64,000 nt of DNA from JANXQZ01 sp038225555 (GCA_038225555.1 JBBRRB010000023.1:31135-95134); one strand, 5' to 3'. Counted from the stretch's first letter, positions 35,092-44,238 are shown. Numbers and translations: made by a program. The notes: generated by a model from the sequence alone, not told the origin.

Positions 35092-36599
35092 GGCGTGATT
35101 CTAAAGACGACTGTCTTTAGCTCCTTGGCATCCAACCGCAGCGTGACCTTGTATGTCCCGGCTGTCGGTTCGTTTCCATATTCTACTTGCTGGTTTGGAC
35201 TTACTTGTTTTGAGTCCATGCGAAGACCGTCGACGATCCAATCCAGAGTGAGTTTTCCTTTAGGCAGGGCACCGGTTGCACGCACCAGGGCTTTCAGATC
35301 GCCATGGCCCAGTTCGCCCAGAGTCGGATCGCCATAGGAGAAATTAAGGCCGTTTTCCAGCTTTCGAGTACGTGAGAAAACGGTCAGGTCGAGTGACGGC
35401 TCTGGCGTGGATGGTGGAGGCGGCGTACGGACTGGCATGGGATCGTCCTGATCGGGCCGCTTTACCGGCGCCACGGCGATTACTTTCTTCTCGGCGGTTG
35501 ACGGAGAAACCAGCGGACCAGCGGGAGAGGGCTTCGACGAGGCGGGCGCTGCCGCAGGCGTACTGCCGACGCTCAATTGTTTAACGGGTGGAGTAAGGGT
35601 TGGGGTATCTTTTCTTGCGTCTCGCACCTCGCCCGCCGTTACTGATCCGGGCTGGGGTTTGGCTGCCACCGGCTTCTTATGAGACCTTCCGAAAAAAGCG
35701 AAGAGCAGAGCTGCGAGAAGCACGGCGGCGAGCAAGCCAGCGGCTGCGTACAGCGCCTTGGAGTACGATCCAGCTATAGGAATTGGAACTTCGGCCGGTG
35801 CCAAGCCAGCCTCCAGCGAATCCACGAATTCGGTGTTCGATGCGTAGCGCTGACCCGGATCGCGCGAAAGAGCTTTTCCCAATACTGCGTCGAGGCGACG
35901 CGGAAGCTGACGCCGAATGCTGGAAGCCGCCGCCATGTCTCCGGAAAGAATCGCGGAACGGAGATCGGTGCCTGCCTCGTCGAAGGGCGCGCGACCGGTA
36001 TATAAGTGATAGGCAATGGCTGCGAGCGCGTACTGATCGGAACGCGGGCCGATTTTCTGCGGATCCAAAAAATGTTCTGGCGAGATATAGGCGTGGGCCC
36101 GATTGGCTGGAAGGGGACCGGAGTCCTGGCGGGCGCGCGGCGAGATCGCGAAGTCCGTCAGCTTGATGCTCCGGTCTGGCAGAACAAAGATATTGGACGG
36201 CTTCAAGTCGCCATGGACAACGCCTTTCTGATGCGCGTAGTCCAGCGTTGAAGCGATCCTGCGAAGCAGATAGTTCGCCTGCTCAGGCTGAAAGGATTCT
36301 CTCTTCAGCACCGGTTCCAGCGTATCGGAGGGAACGTACTCCATCGCGACGAACGCTTCGCCAGCCTCGTCGATCACCTCATGAATTTGAACAATCCGAG
36401 GCTGTACCAGCCCAGCCGCTTGCCTCGACGCAGACAGAAAATGCTGACGGTCGGCGGTCCAGCCCGGACTGCCTGCCGGAGATTGGGACTGAAACTGCCG
36501 GACGGCAAGCTGACCGGATCCGGTTTCGGACAGGTACACCGGGCCGGCAAGACCGTCGCCAAGCTGTTTAATTAGCCGGTAATCTTCGGAGTCACTCAT
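35088..36599 (-). CDS. Atypical Ser/Thr kinase with altered ATP-binding motifs, membrane-anchored; first gene of the operon
   Basis: 503 residues. A kinase fold is clear (LGDGLAGPVYL, VHGDLKPSNIFVL, SDQYALAAIAYHLYTGRAPF), but motifs deviate: the beta-3 Lys is replaced by R34 (LAVRQF), HRD is HGD (129-131, Asp kept), DFG is DFA (149-151) and APE is SPE. It may be a pseudokinase or a weak kinase. A membrane segment at about 285-307 is followed by a Pro/Ala/Ser-rich linker and an extracytoplasmic beta domain of 100 residues. It heads five overlapping genes. Compare the three kinases nearby with intact motifs. Confidence 0.85.
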   Translation of the reverse strand: MSDSEDYRLIKQLGDGLAGPVYLSETGSGQLAVRQFQSQSPAGSPGWTADRQHFLSASRQAAGLVQPRIVQIHEVIDEAGEAFVAMEYVPSDTLEPVLKRESFQPEQANYLLRRIASTLDYAHQKGVVHGDLKPSNIFVLPDRSIKLTDFAISPRARQDSGPLPANRAHAYISPEHFLDPQKIGPRSDQYALAAIAYHLYTGRAPFDEAGTDLRSAILSGDMAAASSIRRQLPRRLDAVLGKALSRDPGQRYASNTEFVDSLEAGLAPAEVPIPIAGSYSKALYAAAGLLAAVLLAALLFAFFGRSHKKPVAAKPQPGSVTAGEVRDARKDTPTLTPPVKQLSVGSTPAAAPASSKPSPAGPLVSPSTAEKKVIAVAPVKRPDQDDPMPVRTPPPPSTPEPSLDLTVFSRTRKLENGLNFSYGDPTLGELGHGDLKALVRATGALPKGKLTLDWIVDGLRMDSKQVSPNQQVEYGNEPTAGTYKVTLRLDAKELKTVVFRITP

Positions 36600-36611
36600 G
36601 GGCGTACTGAT

Positions 36612-36637
36612 TCAATTAGCCAAAAAAGGCTAATTGA
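36612..36637. promoter_or_regulatory. Perfect 10-bp inverted repeat before the atypical-kinase operon
   Basis: TCAATTAGCC and GGCTAATTGA form perfect arms around six A residues, 13 bases upstream of the kinase start codon. It could be an operator or a leader hairpin that masks the ribosome site. The gene at 36698 on the same strand ends about 60 bases before it, so it might also end that transcript. Confidence 0.6.
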
Positions 36638-36697
36638 GAGTCTCGATATTAGCATTTCCTGGAAGCGAAGTCATCCCGGCGAAGGCCCTGTTTGTCG

Positions 36698-37231
36698 TTA
36701 CTGTTCCCGCGCTGAAACCTGCAGCAAAAGTTCGCTTCCGACCGCCAGTGCAAGATGCTCGCTACGGCCGGAGAGCCGGATCAGGCCTGTCTGGGACGGA
36801 GTCTTCCGTTCGCGACCTATCCCGCGCACAGCGGCCGCAATCGAACGCTTGCCTGTGCTCTCGGCATTCTGATCCGTTTCAAGGGAGACTCCGTCTTCGT
36901 CGCAGCCTTTCTTATTTTTGCTATTGCTAATAGCCTGCAAGTTTACGGAAATCGGAAGAGCGGAGCCGGAAAAATGCAGCGTATGAAACTGGAACTGGAT
37001 AGCCGAAGGCTTAGTCGCTCCTCCGCCCGCATGCACTTCGCGAATCTCACCTTCGAGAATCCCTCCTTGAAGTCTGGCTGGATCGAGGACCTTCGCCGAT
37101 ACGATATCGCCCTTCCGGTTGAACTTAGTGGTCAAAGGGGCGAGAAGACTGACGCGCATTTCGGGGGTCTCCAGAACGGGAAGCTGGTCGGCGAGGAGCA
37201 AGGGGATCAGGAAGAGAATGGCAGACCTCAC
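36698..37231 (-). CDS. Secreted protein of unknown function upstream of the atypical kinase
   Basis: 177 residues, with a signal peptide (SAILFLIPLLLADQLP). Later features are RVSLLAPLTTKFNRKGDI, GGILEGEIREVHAGGG and a beta-rich C-terminus ending in LAVGSELLLQVSARE. The pattern of a long beta strand after an ILEGEI turn suggests a small beta-barrel or OB-like fold. It lies on the same strand as the kinase operon, 98 bases ahead, and its 5' end overlaps by 14 bases the start of a divergent gene. I cannot name a function. Confidence 0.62.
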   Translation of the reverse strand: MRSAILFLIPLLLADQLPVLETPEMRVSLLAPLTTKFNRKGDIVSAKVLDPARLQGGILEGEIREVHAGGGATKPSAIQFQFHTLHFSGSALPISVNLQAISNSKNKKGCDEDGVSLETDQNAESTGKRSIAAAVRGIGRERKTPSQTGLIRLSGRSEHLALAVGSELLLQVSAREQ

Positions 37232-37574
37232 GCTGGAAAGGAATTATGACACATTGGAAGCCATGGACCCTCAATCGCACATTACGATCACCCGAAACTC
37301 CGCTGAAGACATGCAGCAGCGGCAGGTTATCGCAACGTTGGATGGCGAGCGGTTTGCGACGTTAATGTACGGCGAGTCCGCCACTCGCGCTATCACTCCG
37401 GGGCGACATAGTCTGCGCGTGGATAACACTTGGAACAAAAAGAAGATTGAGTTCGATCTGGCTTTGGGCGAACATGCTAAATTCCGAACGATTAATCGTG
37501 CTGGGCGTTTTACGTTTTTCTTAGCTGCCCTGGGTGTCGGTCCAATGTACGTTTCGATTGACCGCGAGCCGTGA
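37218..37574 (+). CDS. Small beta-rich hypothetical protein
   Basis: 118 residues from ATG 37218 (AGGA five bases upstream); ATG 37263 is a possible alternative. Sequence features: HITITRNSAEDM, RQVIATLDGERFATLMYGES, PGRHSLRVDNTWNKKKIEF, then FTFFLAALGVGPMYVSI near the C-terminus, a hydrophobic stretch that may be a membrane segment. The PGRHSLRV segment resembles PEGA/carboxypeptidase-regulatory-like folds. Function unknown. Confidence 0.6.
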   Translation: MADLTLERNYDTLEAMDPQSHITITRNSAEDMQQRQVIATLDGERFATLMYGESATRAITPGRHSLRVDNTWNKKKIEFDLALGEHAKFRTINRAGRFTFFLAALGVGPMYVSIDREP

Positions 37575-37684
37575 CCATCAACGATGCGCTCATTCACGGT
37601 CAGTTGTTCGCTGTTGCCGTCCAACTCAAATCACATTTTGCGCCGACGCCCCGATCCCTGGACCAACAACGTAGAGTAATCTTC

Positions 37685-38095
37685 ATGGCTATGAACAATC
37701 GGCGTAACTTCTTCAGTATTGCGGCTGCATTATTCCTCGGCAGTCGTGCAAAAGCCCAGGCACCGGCACGAGCGGGAGCCAAAGAACTGGCTAGGCATGC
37801 ATTGTCCGGGCCACAGGTAGGGATGGAAGCCATCCTGGTAGAGGTAACCGCGCGCGGGGGAGTTCCATCTACGGCCCATCGACACCCAGGCTTCGTCCTG
37901 GGATACGTGCTGGATGGGGAACTGAGTTTCGGGATCAATGCCATGAAGCCGGAAATTGTGAAAACAGGGAGCACGTTCTTTGAGCCGCTTGCCGCCTTAC
38001 ATACAACTGGAACGAGCGCGAGTCCCGTTGCTCCTGTTAGATTTCTGGCTTTCATAGTCGCGCCGAAAGGAAGTCCGGTGACGTTGCCCGCCTAA
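37685..38095 (+). CDS. Exported cupin-domain protein
   Basis: 136 residues from ATG 37685. The N-terminus (NNRRNFFSIAAALFLG) resembles a twin-arginine signal. A single cupin follows: ILVEVTARGGVPSTAHRHPG, GYVLDGELSFGIN, TGSTFFEPLAALHTTG, with HRH as probable metal ligands. Small cupins of this type bind metals; no substrate can be assigned. A DoxX-like fragment lies 30 bases downstream, a pairing seen in Acidobacteria. Confidence 0.75.
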   Translation: MAMNNRRNFFSIAAALFLGSRAKAQAPARAGAKELARHALSGPQVGMEAILVEVTARGGVPSTAHRHPGFVLGYVLDGELSFGINAMKPEIVKTGSTFFEPLAALHTTGTSASPVAPVRFLAFIVAPKGSPVTLPA

Positions 38096-38125
38096 GCGGA
38101 GTCCTTATGCGAGTTTTCGAGTGCA

Positions 38126-38224
38126 ATGGTCCCCGCACTTGGATGGGCGGCGACCATTGCCGAAATCACGCTCGGGGCTCTTCTCTTCCGTCCAGACCAA
38201 TCAGCTCTACCCCTACTAGCGTGA
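38126..38224 (+). pseudogene. Possible DoxX-family fragment
   Basis: A short frame (VPALGWAATIAEITLGALLF) resembles the middle helix of DoxX-type membrane proteins, but it stops after 32 codons and lacks the other three helices. It lies next to a cupin gene, as DoxX genes often do. Weak evidence; it could be chance. Confidence 0.3.
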
Positions 38225-38986
38225 GGATGAGGCCGTTGTAGGGGCGCTCTTTGCCTCTGACGAATAACTCAGGTCGGGACGGAAGCGGTACAAGTTCAGT
38301 TCCCGCTGAAGCGTGATCGCCGAGAGTTTCGCCACCATGCGCCGATACGCCTCCTCACCCATCGTTTTCGTAATACCTGGGTTCGCGATATCCGCAAAAC
38401 CAGTGAGGCGAGTGGAGATGTAATAGTCGTGGGTGTGTCCGCCAAAGCGCACCCTGCGAGTAGTGAACGATGGGCTTCCGGCTTTGAGGTTGGCGGGCAG
38501 GAGTTCATCCTTAACAATCGCTTCGAATTCCGCCGTTTTATCGGGACGTATGCGGTTTCGAGCGAGGCGGATAATTTCCGGAGGCTCGGTGGGCCGCGTG
38601 GGCATGCTCAGATTCTGCAGCAGCTCCTCAATGATCATCGTGCTGCTTTCAGTGCAGCTTCCAATGCGCAGGTTAATCGCGGCCAGTTCCGCGTTTGCCA
38701 CCAGCGCCTTCGTAACAGGGCTGGCATCCAAATCGGCCCACTTGTCGTAGTCGCGCACAAGCATGTATTGATGCGGCCCGGTCAAAGATTGAAACATCGT
38801 TCTCGACCTAACGCCGGGGATCTTGGCATACAGCGCGTTGGCCTGTTTGACGGCTGCCTCGAAATCGGCTGCCCGGTCAGGTTTTACGCTGGTCATCAGA
38901 ACTCGTCTAATCGGTTGTCGCTGCGCCCATGCGGGGACGGAAAGAACGATAGCCGCGGTTAACGCCAGTACGGTACGGTTGCGCAT
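38216..38986 (-). CDS. Secreted protein with two dimeric alpha/beta-barrel-like halves
   Basis: 256 residues with a signal peptide (ALTAAIVLSVPAWAQ). The mature part looks like two related halves: RRVLMTSVKPDRAADFEAAV with HQYMLVRDYDKWADLD, and RLARNRIRPDKTAEFEAIVK with HDYYISTRLTGFADI. Each matches the layout of dimeric alpha/beta barrel (ABM/NIPSNAP-like) domains. No catalytic residue can be pointed to. It stands alone; a role in binding a small molecule is a guess from fold. Confidence 0.65.
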   Translation of the reverse strand: MRNRTVLALTAAIVLSVPAWAQRQPIRRVLMTSVKPDRAADFEAAVKQANALYAKIPGVRSRTMFQSLTGPHQYMLVRDYDKWADLDASPVTKALVANAELAAINLRIGSCTESSTMIIEELLQNLSMPTRPTEPPEIIRLARNRIRPDKTAEFEAIVKDELLPANLKAGSPSFTTRRVRFGGHTHDYYISTRLTGFADIANPGITKTMGEEAYRRMVAKLSAITLQRELNLYRFRPDLSYSSEAKSAPTTASSSR

Positions 38987-39094
38987 AAGTCTCCTTCGGT
39001 GGTTTGAAAATTCCGCCTGTCTGAGGCGGTCTATTTGTACAAGCGCTGCGGAGCGGATTTTCCCGCCAAATAGCCCTGTTAAAATCGGGACATC

Positions 39095-39637
39095 ATGGCA
39101 GCTACGACCAATCAGCTCATGACCGTCGAGGAATTTAGCAAGCAGCCTGAAGACTCCGGATCAGCCTATCATGAACTCCGCCACGGAGAACTGTGCAGTG
39201 TGAGCAGACCAAAGCTGAAGCATATCCAGATACAAAAGCGGCTGGAACGTCTCTTGGAAGCAGCGGCGGGCGAATCCGGGGTCGTAGTGATGGAATTGTC
39301 ATTCCGGCCGGTCCCGGAATATGAACTGCGGGTCGCCGATGTGGCCTACGTAGCGCGCGATCGTTGGGAGCAAGCGGATCCGGAAGGCGACCTTCCTGGC
39401 GCGCCGGATTTGGTCATTGAAGTCCTCTCGCCATCCAACACCGCAGCGGAGATCTACGATAAGGAGAGGCTATGCCTCGAAAACGGTAGCCAGGAGTTCT
39501 GGGTTGTGGACCCGGACCGTCGGCAGGTGAAGGTCTCGACGCCGGACGGGCGAACCGCAACTTATCAGCGGGGACAGGACATTCCTTTGCCCTTGTTCGG
39601 GCATGCCAAGGTCGCGGTTAACGCCATCCTGGTATAA
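39095..39637 (+). CDS. Uma2-family (DUF820) nuclease-like protein
   Basis: 180 residues: LMTVEEFSKQPEDSG, YHELRHGELCSVSRPKLKHI, LRVADVAYVARDRWEQAD, PDLVIEVLSPSNTAAEIYDK and QEFWVVDPDRRQVKV, the complete PD-(D/E)XK-like pattern. It precedes the giant kinase by 74 bases on the same strand, echoing the truncated Uma2 gene beside the kinase at 22.7 kb. Role unknown. Confidence 0.83.
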   Translation: MAATTNQLMTVEEFSKQPEDSGSAYHELRHGELCSVSRPKLKHIQIQKRLERLLEAAAGESGVVVMELSFRPVPEYELRVADVAYVARDRWEQADPEGDLPGAPDLVIEVLSPSNTAAEIYDKERLCLENGSQEFWVVDPDRRQVKVSTPDGRTATYQRGQDIPLPLFGHAKVAVNAILV

Positions 39638-39670
39638 GCGCAAACGGGGCCTCGGTTTTCGGCAATCCGC

Positions 39671-39676
39671 TATAAT
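39671..39676 (+). promoter_or_regulatory. Candidate -10 box upstream of the giant kinase
   Basis: A consensus TATAAT lies 36 bases before the kinase ATG, in the gap after the Uma2 gene. The expected -35 region holds only a weak match, so a sigma-70 promoter is plausible but not secure. Confidence 0.4.
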
Positions 39677-39711
39677 TCATCTCGTACAACCGAAGAGAGC
39701 CCAAGCCACTC

Positions 39712-42700
39712 ATGGACCGTATCGGTAGATTTGAAATCCAGGCGGAGATCGGCCGCGGCGGATTCGGTTGCGTATATCGGGCTTTCGACCCCAAGGTAGG
39801 CCGGGTGGTCGCCTTGAAGGTTCTCAACCCGTCGGAAGACCCCAGCACGTTGACTCGCTTCCGCAACGAAGCTACCGCCGCTGGAAGTCTCCACCATAAA
39901 AACATCGTCACTGTTTTCGAATGCGGAGACTACGACGGGACGCCGTATCTGGTCATGGAGTATCTGGATGGAGAGGATCTGTCCAGGATTTGTAAGCGCC
40001 AGGCCCCCCTATCTCTCTATCAGAAAGTCGATACGATGCGCCAAATCGGGCAGGGTCTTCACTATGCGCACAGCAACGGCGTATTGCACCGCGATGTGAA
40101 ACCCGCCAACATCATCCTCCTGAAAGACGGAAATGTTAAGCTGCTCGATTTTGGCATCGCGCGGCTCCTGCGAGAAGAATCGACGAGGCTTACTCAGCAA
40201 GGGTTTCTCATGGGAACGGTGCTTTATATGTCCCCCGAAACCCTTCTGGAGGGCTCTTCCGACGTACTTTCGGATATTTGGGCGTATGGAGTGATCTTCT
40301 ACGAGCTGTTAGCCGGAAGGAATCCATTTGAGTCGAACACAGCAAGGTCCGAGATGCTGCGGATTACAACCGAAGACCCGCCTCCTCTTCCGCTGGATGT
40401 TTGTCCCGAGTCTCTGCAAACCGTGTTGAGGAAACTCCTCTCTAAAGAGCGCGAGCTTCGCTGGCAGAGCCTGGAAGACGTGCTCTTTGAAATCGAGCCT
40501 ATCTTAATAGATTTAAAGCGGACCGAAGCGGTAAAGCTGATTCCCGTGGCCGAGCGATTCTACCAGGAAAGTAAGTGGGACGAAGCGCAACAAGTGATTC
40601 GGGGCATTTTGGACATGGACCCCGAGAGCAAAACCGGGCGTCTGTTAAGGGAACGGGTGCAGCGGGAACTTAACCGCCCACGGATTCAATCGCTGATCGA
40701 TCGCGCGGAACAGGAAGCGGCTCAACGACATTTTTCGGAAGCCATTCAGCTCTTCGAAGCGGCCAGGCAGCTTGACGCGGATGATTCCTCCATTCGGCAA
40801 AGGCTCGAAGATTTGGGGAAGGCAAAGCAAAAGAGCCAGGTTGCGGGCAATCTCCTTTTAAACGCCAGACAAGAGCTGAAAAACAAATCGCTGACGGGCG
40901 CTATTCAATATGCCAGCGAGGCTTTGACGGTGGATCCCGGCAACCCGGATGCAGCCAGGCTCCTCAGAGAACTCCAACGCGAAAACGAGACCCGCGACAA
41001 AGCTCGTCAACTGCAGGAGTGTCTGCGAAAAGCGCGCGGATTGATCGCCATGGAGGATCTGGACGGAGCCATTTCCACTCTTACCCAAGGAGACCAGGAA
41101 AATCGCGAGATCAAGGAGTTGCTTACGCGTGCCCTGGCATTGCGGTCCGAAAAGGAGCGGCGGCAGGAGTACTCAAACGGGCTTGAATCGGCTAAGGGGC
41201 TGCTGAGAGCCAATCAGCTCACGGAGGCGGTGGCCGTCCTGGAACGGCTGGCACGGGACTTCGCGGGCGAGGCGGAGCCGGGAGATCTCCTGGCATATGC
41301 TCGTCAGGAACTTCGGGACAGAGAGAGAACCGAAGCAGTAGAACACTTGAAAGAATCGGCCGGAGCCTTGATCCGGGATCGAAAGTTTGATGAGGCCTCA
41401 GCGTTGGTGCGGGATGGCTTGCGCATTTTTCCGGGCGAGGCGGAGCTTAGCCGCCTGTTGAGATCCGTTCTCGCCGAGAAGAAGATTCACGATGAGGAGC
41501 AGGCTCTCAAATCCGCGTTGGAACGATGCAAGGAAATGCGCGCGGCTGGAAGGCTTTCCGAAGCGTTTGCCTTGATTGCCGGGCTCCTGAAAGGGCATCC
41601 GAACCACCCCGCCCTTCTGGAGCAGTCCAGACAATTAAAGCTGGAGCAGGAACGCAAGGATCGCGATCTTGCGGTCGGGAAGCTGATCGATAAATTCCAA
41701 ACGCTCCTTCAGCAGGGTCGTCCCGACGCCGCTCTTGACGTTCTCAATGCGGGGCTAAACTCTTTCCCGGATGAACCTCGGATCGAGGCTCTGCGGCCGC
41801 AAATTGCCGCCGAGCAGGATCGCAGGAAACGGCAGTACATCGCTGCCCAACTGGCGGCGGCCAAAGAGTTGGGAGACCGTAATCAATGGTCTGCAAGCCT
41901 GGAAGTGATCCGGCAAGCGCTGGCCCTTCATCCAGACTCTCCCGAGCTGGCTCAGGCACAAAAGAATATCGAAGCGGCGATCAAGCGCGCTGACATTGAA
42001 CAGAGGGAGAGACTGGAACGCGAGAGAGAGGCGGAGAGAGAATCGCTCATCGATCGAGGCAGCCAAGCTTTGGGTGAAGGCAGGCTGAAGGATGCCGAAA
42101 CGTTATTGGCGACCGCCCTCCAGCCCTTTGCGGCGCATACGAGGGTAATCGCGCTTGCGGCTGCCATCGAGCTGGAGGGGGCGCGGCGGGCCGAGTTATT
42201 CAAGCAGGAAGAAGAGCAGCGCAAAAAGATTTCAGACTGGCTGCGGAGCTTGAAAGAACTGGAAGACGCAGCCAACTGGACAGCGGCATTCGATCTCTTG
42301 CGCGTCGCCCGGCGGGAGTGTCCGGAAGATCCCAAACTCCGTCAAGCCGAGTTGCGCGTTGAGGAAAAGCAGCGTGAGGCCAAGCGCAAAGAACAGCTTG
42401 CGGAAGAAGCTAGAAATATCGAACGACTAGTGGCTGCGGTTCGAACCTCACTTCGCGAAGGCAAGCTGGGCGAGGCAGAGGAAGCCTTCAGAGCCGAGCT
42501 GGCGCAGTTTTCAGACCACTCCAGCGTGCGTGCCGTTGCGGCCGAACTTGCCCGGGAACGATCGCGGCGGATCGAGGCCGCTAAGAGCGAAGAAGCGAAG
42601 CGCAGCTTCATCGCCGATCAACTTCTAAAGGCGAAGAACTGCGGAGATCGCCGGGATTACCCGGGCGCTCTTGCCATTGTTAAAGCCGCGCAGCGAACCT

Positions 42701-44238
42701 ATCCGGCGGAACCCGAATTGATCGAGGCTGAACGGGAGCTACGGCGTGCCCAGGAAGATTTCGATCATGAGCGGAAGAAAGCAGCGGCCCTCGCTGGAAT
42801 TCAAGCTGAAATGAATCGCGGGGCGTGGGACGAAGCGATCGCCCGCGCCCAAAAAGCTGAAGTAGAATTTCAAGGCGATCCTTCTTTTGCCAAGTGTCTG
42901 GATCAGGCGAGGCGTGGACGCGACAAAGAGATCGAAGATCTGGTGGCACGCGCCTGGAGAGTCCTGAAAGCCGGGCAACTCGATGAGGCCGAGCTCATTC
43001 TGAGGAAGGAGCTAAGGCCGTACAGCAAGGAGGAGGCCGTACTTTCGCTGGTTGCGGCGATGGAAGCGGAGCGCCTTACTCGGGAAATTACGGCCGGGGC
43101 TCGCAGGCACATCGCGGCAAGGCGTTACAAGGAGGCTGAAGATGCGATCGAGCATCTTGCCGTGCGCTCTGCATCGAGCGAATCCATCGCCGAACTGCGG
43201 GCAGCTTTAGGCGCTGAACAGGAGAGAGAACGGAAGGAGGGGATGTATCGAGAGAGTCGCGTCGAAGCGGATGGATTGCTCCGGCGCAAGCTGTACCAGG
43301 AGGCGATTGACCGCTATGAGTACCTGCTGACGCAGTTTCCGAAAGACGTTCAGCTTGAACAGGACTTGGTGGCTGCCATTGCGGCGCGTGAACGGCAGGA
43401 ACGGCTGGAAAAAATCGGGGCCGAAATCAAGCGATTGGAGGAGTTCCGCCGGATGGGGGATGCCGAGACGGTTCGCGCGGGCTCGCTCGCTCTGCTCCAG
43501 TCGCAAGAAGATCCAAGAGCGAGAGAGTTGCTGGCTTGGGCCGAGGCGAAATTGGCGGGCCCCCAAAAGGTTCAGACTGGCTGGCAGGGCCGGCGGCTTG
43601 CTTTGGTCGCGGCGGGATTGGTGGCTGTAGTGGCTCTGGGAGGCGCGTGGATGTACGTGAGCAGGCCGCCGCCGAAGATAGTCGAGACTGCGGTGACCAA
43701 GCCCCCTGTGGGGAGCACGGATCCTCCAAAGCCGGTGATCAAGGAGGAGCATCCAGTGGTCAAAGAAGAGAATCCCCTGACCATTAAGCCCCCAAAGCCG
43801 GCTCCTCCGAAAGAGAATGCTCCAGCAAGAGAGCAGCCGCCCCCCAACATTGAGCCAAAGAAAAAGCCCATAGACACAAAGACAACGGAAGTCGCTACGA
43901 TCAGCGCTCCCCCTCCAGTGGTGGATCACCCCATCCAGCAGCAACCAAAAACTGAACCCACTCTCCCACGGGAGATCCCAAAACCTGTCCAGCCTCCCCC
44001 TCCGGAACCGGCCACCGTGGATATCTTTGAAAGCCCGTATGGCTCGCTCTCGTGGCCTGGACCGCTCGGCGCCAATGAGTCCCGCACAATTAAAGGACCC
44101 GGCGGACGACCCATCAAAGTCACCGAGGTCTCGCCTAAGTTTGTAAATGCCGAGGCGCAAGCCAACGGGCAAATCGTCGTACGCAATACTTCACCCAATC
44201 CGGTTCAATCCATTCGAATCAAATGGGAAAGAAAGTAA
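39712..44238 (+). CDS. Giant membrane-anchored Ser/Thr kinase with a very long TPR-like repeat array
   Basis: 1508 residues. The kinase domain (1 to about 265) has IGRGGFGCVY, K36 (VALK), HRDVKPAN with D128, DFG at 146-148 and SPETL, so it is predicted active. About 1000 residues of repeating helical units follow (for example RLSEAFALIAGLLKGHPNHP, GRPDAALDVLNAGLNSFPDE), TPR-like and rich in charge. A membrane segment lies at about 1293-1315, then a Pro/Lys-rich linker and an extracytoplasmic C-terminus of 70 residues (SLSWPGPLGANESRTI). The following gene starts 33 bases later. It resembles the 952-residue kinase at 22.7 kb. Confidence 0.88.
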   Translation: MDRIGRFEIQAEIGRGGFGCVYRAFDPKVGRVVALKVLNPSEDPSTLTRFRNEATAAGSLHHKNIVTVFECGDYDGTPYLVMEYLDGEDLSRICKRQAPLSLYQKVDTMRQIGQGLHYAHSNGVLHRDVKPANIILLKDGNVKLLDFGIARLLREESTRLTQQGFLMGTVLYMSPETLLEGSSDVLSDIWAYGVIFYELLAGRNPFESNTARSEMLRITTEDPPPLPLDVCPESLQTVLRKLLSKERELRWQSLEDVLFEIEPILIDLKRTEAVKLIPVAERFYQESKWDEAQQVIRGILDMDPESKTGRLLRERVQRELNRPRIQSLIDRAEQEAAQRHFSEAIQLFEAARQLDADDSSIRQRLEDLGKAKQKSQVAGNLLLNARQELKNKSLTGAIQYASEALTVDPGNPDAARLLRELQRENETRDKARQLQECLRKARGLIAMEDLDGAISTLTQGDQENREIKELLTRALALRSEKERRQEYSNGLESAKGLLRANQLTEAVAVLERLARDFAGEAEPGDLLAYARQELRDRERTEAVEHLKESAGALIRDRKFDEASALVRDGLRIFPGEAELSRLLRSVLAEKKIHDEEQALKSALERCKEMRAAGRLSEAFALIAGLLKGHPNHPALLEQSRQLKLEQERKDRDLAVGKLIDKFQTLLQQGRPDAALDVLNAGLNSFPDEPRIEALRPQIAAEQDRRKRQYIAAQLAAAKELGDRNQWSASLEVIRQALALHPDSPELAQAQKNIEAAIKRADIEQRERLEREREAERESLIDRGSQALGEGRLKDAETLLATALQPFAAHTRVIALAAAIELEGARRAELFKQEEEQRKKISDWLRSLKELEDAANWTAAFDLLRVARRECPEDPKLRQAELRVEEKQREAKRKEQLAEEARNIERLVAAVRTSLREGKLGEAEEAFRAELAQFSDHSSVRAVAAELARERSRRIEAAKSEEAKRSFIADQLLKAKNCGDRRDYPGALAIVKAAQRTYPAEPELIEAERELRRAQEDFDHERKKAAALAGIQAEMNRGAWDEAIARAQKAEVEFQGDPSFAKCLDQARRGRDKEIEDLVARAWRVLKAGQLDEAELILRKELRPYSKEEAVLSLVAAMEAERLTREITAGARRHIAARRYKEAEDAIEHLAVRSASSESIAELRAALGAEQERERKEGMYRESRVEADGLLRRKLYQEAIDRYEYLLTQFPKDVQLEQDLVAAIAARERQERLEKIGAEIKRLEEFRRMGDAETVRAGSLALLQSQEDPRARELLAWAEAKLAGPQKVQTGWQGRRLALVAAGLVAVVALGGAWMYVSRPPPKIVETAVTKPPVGSTDPPKPVIKEEHPVVKEENPLTIKPPKPAPPKENAPAREQPPPNIEPKKKPIDTKTTEVATISAPPPVVDHPIQQQPKTEPTLPREIPKPVQPPPPEPATVDIFESPYGSLSWPGPLGANESRTIKGPGGRPIKVTEVSPKFVNAEAQANGQIVVRNTSPNPVQSIRIKWERK

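Noticed and set aside
43207..44172. 321-codon minus-strand frame over the giant kinase C-terminus
   Set aside because: Opposite a clear kinase gene; low-complexity composition and no motif.
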